In this document: positions 1-7,177 of the stretch, in pieces
How the letters are laid out: every line of letters starts with the position of its first letter
Numbering within the stretch: the first letter of the stretch is position 1
From: Acidobacteriota bacterium
GTDB lineage: Bacteria; Acidobacteriota; Terriglobia; Terriglobales; Acidobacteriaceae
Assembly (NCBI GenBank): GCA_021816455.1
Contig: JAKAXU010000005.1
Span: forward strand, 1 to 64,000
Direction of reading: 5' to 3'
Length of the DNA: 64,000 bases
Notes under the pieces: model-generated
What the model was told of the DNA's origin: nothing
What the model saw: only the letters and a program-made list of their open reading frames with translations
The model's database searches: none
Translations under genes and position numbers: made by a program

Positions 1-6
1 GCGCAT

Positions 7-24
7 CCCCCCCCCCCCCCCCCC
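7..24. repeat. C18 homopolymer tract
   Basis: An uninterrupted run of 18 cytosines lies about 90 bp upstream of the trans-sulfuration gene start at 114. Tracts this long are prone to slippage in cells and to length errors in sequencing or assembly, so the exact length is uncertain. It lies upstream of the palindrome at 76-96 and could not shift a reading frame. Confidence 0.9.
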
Positions 25-75
25 TGCCTCGCAGCGCGTCTGTGCTTTCAGCCTGCGCCATCGACGCGATACCCT

Positions 76-96
76 GATAGGAATAGAGTTCCTATC
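76..96. promoter_or_regulatory. Palindromic candidate operator upstream of the trans-sulfuration gene
   Basis: There is a perfect inverted repeat with 8-bp arms (GATAGGAA / TTCCTATC) and a 5-bp spacer. It ends 17 bp before the ATG at 114 and just upstream of the ribosome-binding site (GAGGT, about 103-107). Its size and symmetry fit a dimeric repressor site, for example of an Rrf2-type sulfur regulator, but that assignment is inference. It could also act as a small RNA hairpin. Confidence 0.45.
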
Positions 97-113
97 CCCT
101 CTGAGGTAGACGC

Positions 114-1274
114 ATGTCTTCTTACAAGTACGACACTCTTGCCGTGCACGCCGGTCAGCACCCGGACCCACTCACAGGAGCCGTCAACGTTCCACTGTAT
201 CTTTCCTCCACCTTTGAGCTAACCGGTATTGGCACCGACAAGGGCTGGGACTACTCCCGCGCCGGAAATCCCACGCGCGACCGCCTGGAACTGGCGCTTG
301 CGGCACTGGAGAGCAATGGTCGGCCTGGCGTCAAGGGCTTCGCCTTCGCCACTGGAATGGCCGCCATCTCTGCGCTGCTGGCACATCTGCACGCAGGCGA
401 TCACCTCATCTGCTCCCACAACGTCTACGGCGGCACGGCGCGCCTGCTCGACCAGATCATCGCCCATTACGGCATCGCGATCCAGTACGTGGACATGGGC
501 AACCTCGACGCGCTGAAGGCTGCCATTCGCCCCAATACAAAACTCATCTACTGCGAGACACCCAGCAATCCCCTGATGCAGCTCACCGACATTCGAGCCG
601 TGGCCGAGATTGCCCACGCGCACGGCATTGAGGTCAGCGTCGATAACACCTTCCTGTCGCCCGTGCTGCAAAGCCCGCTCGAACTCGGCGCCGATATCGT
701 GATGCACTCGACGACGAAGTATCTCAACGGCCATTCGGACGGACTGGGCGGCGCGCTCATCACCACCACGCAGCAGCAGGCCGAGCGCACCCTGCTCGTG
801 CAGAAGGCCGTCGGCGCCACGCTTTCGCCGCTCGAATGCTTCCTCGTTCTGCGCGGCATCAAAACCCTGCCGCTGCGCATGCGCCAGCACGAGGAAAACG
901 GACGCGCCATCGCGTCCTGGCTCGCCGCGCACCCCAAGGTCCATCGCGTCAACTATCCGGGCCTCGCTTCGCATCCGCAGCACGCGCTCGCCGCGCGTCA
1001 GCAGAAAGGCTTCGGCTCCATGATGAGCATCGAGATCGGCAGCCGCGAAGCAGCAGGCAAATTCCTCGCTGCCATTCGGATATTCCTCAACGCGGAGTCC
1101 CTCGGCGGCGTCGAGTCGCTGGCTTCGCACTCTTCCACGACCACCCACGCGGCGCTCAGTCCGGAGCGTAAGCTCGAGATGGGCATCACCGAAGGATTGG
1201 TGCGTCTGTCGATCGGAATTGAGGACAAGGACGACCTCATTGCCGACCTCGATCAGGCGCTCGCAGCGATCTGA
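114..1274 (+). CDS. PLP-dependent trans-sulfuration enzyme (cystathionine gamma-synthase/lyase family)
   Basis: This 386-residue Cys/Met-metabolism PLP enzyme has the normal family length. It shows the N-terminal HAGQHPDP and SRAGNPTRD segments, a GMAAISALL cofactor-phosphate loop, a PSNPLM segment, the VDNTF aspartate that contacts the PLP nitrogen, and the STTKYLNGHSD Schiff-base motif with Lys202. Enzymes of this family make or cleave cystathionine or related homoserine thioethers in the cytoplasm. Synthase (MetB), beta-lyase (MetC) and gamma-lyase cannot be separated by eye, so no symbol is given. The ATG start has a GAGGT ribosome-binding site 7-8 nt upstream. A palindrome at 76-96 may control it. 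The gene stands alone and converges with tsaE. Confidence 0.93.
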   Translation: MSSYKYDTLAVHAGQHPDPLTGAVNVPLYLSSTFELTGIGTDKGWDYSRAGNPTRDRLELALAALESNGRPGVKGFAFATGMAAISALLAHLHAGDHLICSHNVYGGTARLLDQIIAHYGIAIQYVDMGNLDALKAAIRPNTKLIYCETPSNPLMQLTDIRAVAEIAHAHGIEVSVDNTFLSPVLQSPLELGADIVMHSTTKYLNGHSDGLGGALITTTQQQAERTLLVQKAVGATLSPLECFLVLRGIKTLPLRMRQHEENGRAIASWLAAHPKVHRVNYPGLASHPQHALAARQQKGFGSMMSIEIGSREAAGKFLAAIRIFLNAESLGGVESLASHSSTTTHAALSPERKLEMGITEGLVRLSIGIEDKDDLIADLDQALAAI

Positions 1275-1324
1275 ACCGAATCCGCCACGCCTGAAGCAGC
1301 CGCGCGAAAATCCAGCACAGGCTC

Positions 1325-1777
1325 TCAGGCGTCGGCTTCCGGCATCGACAGCGTGATCCGCCGACGGTCGGCTCCGAGCGACTCGATCCGGATGACGCCG
1401 TCGGCCATCTCCGTCACGCTTGCAAATTTTTCGCCCCACTCCACCAGCACCAGCGCATCATCGACCATCAGCTCCGCCAGGCCCAGCGTGGCCAGCTGCC
1501 GTTCGCTTTCCAGCCGGTACACGTCCAGGTGCATCAACCGCACTGGCCGACCATCCTGCAATCCCTCATACGCATGCACCAGCGTAAAGGTCGGACTGGT
1601 CACTGCTTCTTCATCGCCCGCATTGAGAGCAGCCACCACACCCTTGACCAGAGTCGTCTTGCCCGCGCCCAGATCGCCGGTCAGAATCAGCAGCAGAGGC
1701 GGCCGCAGCAGGCCTGCTATCTCACCACCGATCGCCCGGGTCTGCTCGTCGGATGCACTTTCAAAGACACGCGTCAC
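1325..1777 (-). CDS. tsaE: tRNA threonylcarbamoyladenosine biosynthesis ATPase TsaE
   Basis: TsaE is the P-loop ATPase that drives the TsaB-TsaD-TsaE complex making t6A37 in ANN-decoding tRNAs. Visible marks are the Walker A motif GDLGAGKTT (residues about 34-42), SPTFTLVHAYEG (61-72), HLDVYRL and the VEWGEK motif near the C-terminus. I chose the GTG start at 1777. It overlaps the stop of nnr (GTGA) and has AGGAG exactly 8 nt upstream, giving the usual 150 residues. An upstream in-frame start at 1816 would add 13 unlikely residues. It is translationally coupled to nnr. Confidence 0.93.
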   Translation of the reverse strand: MTRVFESASDEQTRAIGGEIAGLLRPPLLLILTGDLGAGKTTLVKGVVAALNAGDEEAVTSPTFTLVHAYEGLQDGRPVRLMHLDVYRLESERQLATLGLAELMVDDALVLVEWGEKFASVTEMADGVIRIESLGADRRRITLSMPEADA

Positions 1778-3345
1778 CGGATAGGCTCCTGGCGGTGCGC
1801 AGCGCCCTGCAGCCAAACAAACCCATCCTCGTCGGCAAGCCTCAGCCGGAATGCCTCGCTCAGCGCTGCAATCGTATCCGTCGCCAGCAGCGTATGTTCA
1901 TCCAGTCTACGCACGGCGATGTCGGCCGCTAGCCCATGCAGGCAAACCGCCGCTTCGACGACCTGCTCCACTTGATCCGGAAACTGCGCCAGCAGCCCGG
2001 CGACGATCCCTGTCAGCACGTCCCCGCTGCCACCTTTGGCCATTCCAGGATTTCCCGTCGTATTCACGGCGACCTGTCCATCCGGGTGCGCGACGATCGT
2101 CCGCCAACCCTTCAACACCAGTGTCACGCGATTCTCGCAGGCAAACCTGCGCGCCAGCCTCAGCCGGTCTGCCTGCACCTCGGCAACCGTACACCGTGCC
2201 AGCCGTGCCATCTCGCCCGGATGCGGCGTCAGGACCAGTCGCCGACCGCGCGCCAGCGCCTTCACACTTCCCGGCTCCGTCGCCAGCAGGTTCAGCGCGT
2301 CGGCATCGATCACGGCCGACGCAGTGCCGGTCTGCAAGAGCCTTCGCAGAGCCTTCGCCTCTGCATCGCCCGCACCAAATCCCGGTCCGATCGCCACTAC
2401 GGTCTTTCGCTCCAGAAGTTCCCTGGCGTCGGCTTCAAGCGGCATAGTCATCATCTCAGGCGCAAAGCCCGCCACCAGCGGAAGTACTTCCGCTGGAGCC
2501 GCCACCGTCACCAGCCCCGCGCCGGTGCGCATGGCGGCCATCGCAGCCATCGCCACGGCGCCGACCTTGCCTGCGCTGCCCCCGACCATCAATACATTTC
2601 CGAAGCTTCCCTTGTGCGCGTCCACCGCACGCGGCTGCTCCGCGAGGGCTTTAGCGGTTCCCGCCCATAGCAGCCCGCTGGCGGTAGCGACAGCCTCATC
2701 CGGCGACCCGATCGGCGCCACTACCACCGGATCCGTCCACCGCCGCGTCAACTGCCCAAAGATATGCGCCGACTTCGGAGCTGTGAAGGTCACCACGGCA
2801 TCAACCGGAAACGCTTCCACCGATCCCGCCGCATCGGCATCCCAGCCCGAGGGAAGATCGACCGCCAGCACGGGAATCTTCCTCGTTCGCATCCACTCCA
2901 TCGCTTCCCGCGCCAACCCGCGCAGTGGCGGATGAAAGCCCGTTCCAACCATCGCATCCACGATCAGCCCTGCTTCGTTCACTCGCGGCAAGGCTCGACG
3001 CAGTGCGGTTTCATCCGCGCACGGCATGCGCTCGACCTCGCTCCGATCTCCCAGGCCGCGCCACAGCTTCGCCGCCGACGCACGCAGGCCATCCTCGGCC
3101 CCCATCAACACGACCGTTACCCGCCTGCCCGCCCGCGCCAGCACGTCGGCCGAGACCATGCCGTCACCGCCATTGTTGCCGCGCCCGCATAGCACGGCCA
3201 CCCGCTGGCAGGAAGCAAAATGTCGCAAAGCAAAGCGCGCCACGGCCTCGCCGGAAGCCTGCATCAGCGCCTCCGGCGAAACGCAAAACCGCTCGCTCGT
3301 CACGCGATCGCAGGCCGCCATCTCCTGTGCCGAAAGAATCTTCAT
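1774..3345 (-). CDS. nnr: Bifunctional NAD(P)H-hydrate epimerase / ADP-dependent NAD(P)H-hydrate dehydratase
   Basis: This repairs hydrated NADH and NADPH. The N-terminal YjeF_N epimerase half (about 1-215) shows NNGGDG (57-62), VDAMVGTG (129-136) and DLPSGWDAD (163-171). The C-terminal carbohydrate-kinase-like dehydratase half shows GGSAGKVGAVAMA (255-267), TPHPGEMARL (373-382) and the catalytic GSGD (439-442). At 523 residues it is the standard fused length. It is the first gene of the nnr-tsaE pair, a common bacterial arrangement. No clear Shine-Dalgarno precedes the ATG; a TAGCAT hexamer ends 8 nt before it. Confidence 0.96.
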   Translation of the reverse strand: MKILSAQEMAACDRVTSERFCVSPEALMQASGEAVARFALRHFASCQRVAVLCGRGNNGGDGMVSADVLARAGRRVTVVLMGAEDGLRASAAKLWRGLGDRSEVERMPCADETALRRALPRVNEAGLIVDAMVGTGFHPPLRGLAREAMEWMRTRKIPVLAVDLPSGWDADAAGSVEAFPVDAVVTFTAPKSAHIFGQLTRRWTDPVVVAPIGSPDEAVATASGLLWAGTAKALAEQPRAVDAHKGSFGNVLMVGGSAGKVGAVAMAAMAAMRTGAGLVTVAAPAEVLPLVAGFAPEMMTMPLEADARELLERKTVVAIGPGFGAGDAEAKALRRLLQTGTASAVIDADALNLLATEPGSVKALARGRRLVLTPHPGEMARLARCTVAEVQADRLRLARRFACENRVTLVLKGWRTIVAHPDGQVAVNTTGNPGMAKGGSGDVLTGIVAGLLAQFPDQVEQVVEAAVCLHGLAADIAVRRLDEHTLLATDTIAALSEAFRLRLADEDGFVWLQGAAHRQEPIR

Positions 3346-3370
3346 CGAGTTTCATGCTAGCGCAACGCGC

Positions 3371-3410
3371 AAAATAAAACAGACGGAATTGCGTTCCGCA
3401 ATCCCGTCTG
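3371..3410 (-). terminator. Intrinsic terminator of the HlyD/TolC operon
   Basis: The hairpin at 3380-3410 has 7-bp outer arms (CAGACGG / CCGTCTG), one mismatch, 6 inner pairs and a 3-nt loop. On the minus strand it is followed by TTTTATTTT. It sits just downstream of the stop at 3433 and separates this operon from nnr. Confidence 0.8.
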
Positions 3411-3432
3411 CCTCGTTTGGCCTGTTGCCTGG

Positions 3433-4650
3433 CTATCGGATATCCACCGTCGGCTCCACGCTTAACCCTGGTCGCAGCAGGTGATGACTGTCCTCATCCT
3501 TGAGGTCGGTGAAGTCGATGCGCACCGGGACGCGCTGCACCACTTTGACGTAGTTTCCGGTCGCGTTCTCCGGAGGGAACAGCGAGAGCACCGAACCGGT
3601 CGCGCCGCCAATCTGCGTCACGCGTCCGGAGTAGGTTTTGCCGGTCGCATCCACGTCGATCTCCACCTTCTGTCCGGCGCGGATATGTCGAAGCTGCGTC
3701 TCCTTGAAATTTGCCGTCACCCACAGATCGTCCAGCGAGACGAGCGTCATCAGATTCTGCCCCACCGAAACGTTCTGGTTGATCTCCAGACTCTTGCGTG
3801 TGATGATTCCATTGACCGGGGCCACGATTTTTGTATAGCTCAGGTTCAGCTTCGCCTGCTCCAGTTGCGCTTCCGCCGCTTTCACCTGCGCCTCGGCCTG
3901 GCGCGCTCGGGCGCTTTGCGCCTCTACCTGCTGAGGGCCGGTCTCGGCATAGTGCAGCATCGCCTGCGACTGCGCTTCGCGGTCATGGGCGATCTTCACC
4001 GCCGATTGCGCAGCCTGTTCGCTGGCCAGCGCATTGGCCAGCGCCGCCTTTGTGGCGTCCGCGGCGGAGACCGCAGCGTCGAATTGCTGCTTGCTGATCA
4101 CGTCGCGAGCCACCAGCGGACGATAGCGCTCCAGATCAGACTGCGCCTTGAAGTTGTTTGCCCGCGCCTCAGCCACTCTCGCCTGCGCCGCCAGCAGTTG
4201 CTGCTCGGCCTGCTGCACCGTCGCCGCCGCACCGCTCAAATCCGCACCGGCGGAACGTAGATTGCTGCCCGTATTTACGGTCGTAATCGGCACCGTCACG
4301 CGCGCTGCCTGTGCCGCTGCCTGCGCGCTGGCCAGCGCGGCTTCTGCGTTCTGCACAGCAACCTCAAAGTCGCGTGGATCCAGCTCAGCGATCACCGTAC
4401 CCTTCGTCACGTACTGATTCTCGCCCACATTCACATCCAGGACCTGTCCGGCAATGCGTGAGCTGATCTGAATCAGATGGCCGTTGATCTGCGCATCGTC
4501 CGTATCCTCGACCAGCGTGGAGCGCCAGTAGAAAAATCCTCCACCCACCACCAGAATCGCAAGCACAATCACCGCGATCATCCGCTTGCGGCCGGTTGCG
4601 CCATTCTGCGCATTTTCGCTCTCCCCGGTTGTTGTCGTCGCGTCCGCCAC
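3433..4650 (-). CDS. HlyD/EmrA-type membrane fusion protein
   Basis: This is the periplasmic adaptor of a multidrug efflux system that links an inner-membrane pump to the TolC-like protein encoded just upstream. It has a short cytoplasmic N-terminus, one membrane helix (about residues 24-42), a biotinyl-lipoyl half-motif (SSRIAGQVLDVNVGENQYV), a long Ala/Gln-rich coiled-coil hairpin (about 90-270), the return segment APVNGIITRKSLEINQNVSVG and a C-terminal barrel. The start GTG at 4650 lies 9 nt from GGAGG. Another GTG at 4656 overlaps the tolC-like stop but sits only 3 nt from that site. No inner-membrane MFS pump (EmrB) is next to it, so its partner must be elsewhere. Confidence 0.9.
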   Translation of the reverse strand: MADATTTTGESENAQNGATGRKRMIAVIVLAILVVGGGFFYWRSTLVEDTDDAQINGHLIQISSRIAGQVLDVNVGENQYVTKGTVIAELDPRDFEVAVQNAEAALASAQAAAQAARVTVPITTVNTGSNLRSAGADLSGAAATVQQAEQQLLAAQARVAEARANNFKAQSDLERYRPLVARDVISKQQFDAAVSAADATKAALANALASEQAAQSAVKIAHDREAQSQAMLHYAETGPQQVEAQSARARQAEAQVKAAEAQLEQAKLNLSYTKIVAPVNGIITRKSLEINQNVSVGQNLMTLVSLDDLWVTANFKETQLRHIRAGQKVEIDVDATGKTYSGRVTQIGGATGSVLSLFPPENATGNYVKVVQRVPVRIDFTDLKDEDSHHLLRPGLSVEPTVDIR

Positions 4651-4652
4651 GT

Positions 4653-6083
4653 TCACTTTCCTCCGAGATATTCTTTGTAGTTCTGCGCCATGCCCATCGA
4701 ACGCGCCAGATTCAGCTTCGCCACGTTGTGCTGGTAAAGGCTGTCGATATAGCTTCCGTCAGCCTGCGCCACCGATTGCTGCGCCTGAGTGACCGCGAGG
4801 TTATCGCTCACTCCGGCGGCGTATCGTTGTTGAGCATCCGACAATTCTTCCTTTGCCAGCTTCACATTCGATTGCGCCACCGCAACCTGCTTCTCCGTCG
4901 ATGCAATGTCCAACAGCGCATCGCGAATATCAGCCTCAATCTGCGCGTCCAGGTCGCTCTGCTTCGCCTTCTGCTGGTCCAGTTGCGACTGCGCGATCTT
5001 TGCTTCGCCACGGAACTGCGCTTCTTTGAAGATAGGAATCGTCAGCATTCCGCTGGCGTCGCCGGTACCGTGCGAGTGATTCAGATTCACGCCGATGTCT
5101 CCGTAATCCGCGCTCACCTTCACCGTCGGCAAGCGATCCGCAGCCGCCGCCTTGCGCTGCTCGGTCATCGACGCTGTGGTCTCCGCTGCAGCCTGCCGAT
5201 CCTTGCGCGCCGCCAGCGCTTTGTCGATCTCGCTCTGCACATCGGGCTGATCGAAGGCTGCATAGGGAACTGTGTCCGCCACGGTGAACTGCTGCGCCAT
5301 CGGCAATCCAATCGCCCGCGCCAGCGCCAGCTTGTCTTTGGCCAGTTGATTCTCAGCCACGATCAACTGCTGCTGCTGGCTCTGGTAATCCACCTGCGCG
5401 CGCAGAACATCCAGCTTCGGCGCCGTACCCGCATCGTGTCGCGCCGTCGCCTGGTCCAGCGAAGTCTTCGATGTCTCGACCTGCGCCTTGACCGCATCCA
5501 CCTCCGCCCGATCAGCCACTACCACCAGATAGGCGTTGCCCACGGTCAGGATCACCATCTGGCGCGCATCGGCGGCGGTCAGTTGAGCGGCGCGAAAATC
5601 ATGTCTGGACGCCAGATAATTGTGTAGCGCAGTGAGGTTCAGCGCCGTCCAGTTCAGATTCGCGCGCACATCCGTATAGCCATACGGGCCGATAATCGTG
5701 GGAAACCCTGGTACGCGCAATCCCTCGGCGGCAAGATCTGTCTGCATCAGATTTTCGCTCAGGTTCGCGTCCACCTTCGGCAGCAGATCCTGCAACTGCT
5801 GCAACTGCTCGCCACGCACCGTTGCGGTCTGAGCGTGACTCAGGAGCAGACCCAGATTCTGCCGCAACCCGCGCGCAATTGCATCCTCCAGAGTCAGCGC
5901 TATTGACCCGGCCTGAACCGTCCCCACAGGCACTCCGCCCTGATAATCCTGAGCGGCTGGCTCGCCAATCAGCGGCTGGCTCGGCTGCGCCGTCTGCGCA
6001 CGCGCAACTCCAGCACAACAGACGCCTCCACAGACTGCAAGCAGGCAGAGCACCGCTGCTTTTTGTAACCTTTTTTGATCCAT
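4653..6083 (-). CDS. TolC-family outer membrane efflux protein
   Basis: This 476-residue outer-membrane channel precursor begins with a signal peptide (MDQKRLQKAAVLCLLAVCGG onward, predicted cleavage after ARA near residue 29). It then carries two OEP-type repeats rich in Ala/Gln/Leu coiled coil, e.g. the segments around LEDAIARGLRQN and QSQLDQQKAKQSDLDAQIEA. It is followed within 2 nt by the HlyD gene, so the two are co-transcribed and probably coupled. The frame stays open far upstream to 6656, but that extension overlaps the sigma-like gene and has no export signal. The ATG at 6083 therefore fits best, although its ribosome-binding site is weak. Confidence 0.9.
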   Translation of the reverse strand: MDQKRLQKAAVLCLLAVCGGVCCAGVARAQTAQPSQPLIGEPAAQDYQGGVPVGTVQAGSIALTLEDAIARGLRQNLGLLLSHAQTATVRGEQLQQLQDLLPKVDANLSENLMQTDLAAEGLRVPGFPTIIGPYGYTDVRANLNWTALNLTALHNYLASRHDFRAAQLTAADARQMVILTVGNAYLVVVADRAEVDAVKAQVETSKTSLDQATARHDAGTAPKLDVLRAQVDYQSQQQQLIVAENQLAKDKLALARAIGLPMAQQFTVADTVPYAAFDQPDVQSEIDKALAARKDRQAAAETTASMTEQRKAAAADRLPTVKVSADYGDIGVNLNHSHGTGDASGMLTIPIFKEAQFRGEAKIAQSQLDQQKAKQSDLDAQIEADIRDALLDIASTEKQVAVAQSNVKLAKEELSDAQQRYAAGVSDNLAVTQAQQSVAQADGSYIDSLYQHNVAKLNLARSMGMAQNYKEYLGGK

Positions 6084-6355
6084 CAGGAAAAATTCCGCCC
6101 CTGCATTTCGCTCCATCAAACCCAGACCCATGATTCCTGCAATGTATGGATGCGCAAATCGGGCGGAAGTTTCGGAAACATCGCGGCCGGAATGGATCCC
6201 ACCGCGCCCGAAACACCGTGTTCCCGAAGCGCTCGACGATCCGGAACCGATCATTACCGGACGATGGCCGGGCGATGACTCCGAGATCATGACGGCGGGA
6301 TCGTGATCGCTGGACCATGACTCCGCCCGGGCACTCGATGATCCCTCCCCGGCCC

Positions 6356-6931
6356 TCAGTGGCTGGCCGATTCCTGCAATAACTGCGCGGCCAGCGCGCA
6401 AAGCGCCCGACGAAAGACACCGCGTACGGCATCGGTCATCCATCCCTGGGCTGCTTTGCCGCCGTGCAATGCCAGCAGTCCGGCCACCTCCGGAGTCGTC
6501 AGTCCGCAAACGGCGCGCATTACAAAGATCGTTCGCTCGGCCACCGTCAGCCCTTCCAGCCAGGCTCGCATCCGCCCGCGTCCCGGCCCGCTCAACAGCC
6601 GTTCCAACTCCTCGGCGGAGACGCCCACCGCGTCCAGGTCGTCCTCGCCGATGCAATTCGGGGGACCAAATTCCCCGACCGGAGCCGCAAGTGCTTCGGC
6701 ATTGCGCTCGCTCAGCAGTTCAATCGCCGAGGCCGCCATGGCCACGCGCGCGCTGTGAAGCGCCTGGGCGGTATCCTCGCACGAGGGCATCTCCGCGGTC
6801 TCGATGGCGCGCTCCACCAGAAGCACGGTCGCCTCGCTCTGGCCCACCAGCATGGACCCGATGCTGTATAACTCGCCCGCCACCTGCTGCAGCAATTCGC
6901 TGCCGCTCTGCGTCCCTTCCATCTTCGGCAT
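6356..6931 (-). CDS. Divergent sigma-70-like (ECF-type) helix-turn-helix regulator
   Basis: This 191-residue protein has a C-terminal segment (about 122-182) that looks like sigma region 4: RAWLEGLTVAERTIFVMRAV, then GLTTPEVAGLLALHGGKAAQ, then a recognition-helix-like stretch ending FRRALCALA. The N-terminus (about 14-75) is helical and only loosely like region 2, without the usual acidic-aromatic core. The ATG has AAGGAG 6-7 nt upstream. It lies 272 bp upstream of the tolC-hlyD pair on the same strand, so it may control efflux. No anti-sigma gene is adjacent. The fold assignment is moderately sure; the role is inference. Confidence 0.6.
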   Translation of the reverse strand: MPKMEGTQSGSELLQQVAGELYSIGSMLVGQSEATVLLVERAIETAEMPSCEDTAQALHSARVAMAASAIELLSERNAEALAAPVGEFGPPNCIGEDDLDAVGVSAEELERLLSGPGRGRMRAWLEGLTVAERTIFVMRAVCGLTTPEVAGLLALHGGKAAQGWMTDAVRGVFRRALCALAAQLLQESASH

Positions 6932-7061
6932 GACTGGCTCCTTCCTGTATCGTCCATCGCGGCAGGGAAAAGCGTCAACTCACCGAAGCCATTCTTCGCC
7001 GGCGAACCGGCTCCGGCGCTCGTTCCACACTGGAGTCCCAAGGCGTCATTTTCCTCCCCTT

Positions 7062-7089
7062 TTCACAAAGGCAACTCCGGTACTGCAAT
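7062..7089 (+). promoter_or_regulatory. Candidate promoter of ppk1
   Basis: A TTCACA and a TGCAAT hexamer, 16 bp apart, lie about 90 bp upstream of the ppk1 start in the 246-bp gap shared with the divergent sigma-like gene. This is a consensus match only. Confidence 0.25.
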
Positions 7090-7177
7090 ATGGTTCTGAA
7101 GGAACAGATGCAATTGCCCTCATCCACGATGATGACTCTTGGCGCTTTCAGAGGTAGCCAGGAAAGGATCGGCCAGC

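Noticed and set aside
219-1439. 406-residue minus-strand open frame opposite the trans-sulfuration gene
   Set aside because: Arg/Gly-rich antisense frame typical of high-GC DNA, with no family features; the plus-strand gene is clearly real.
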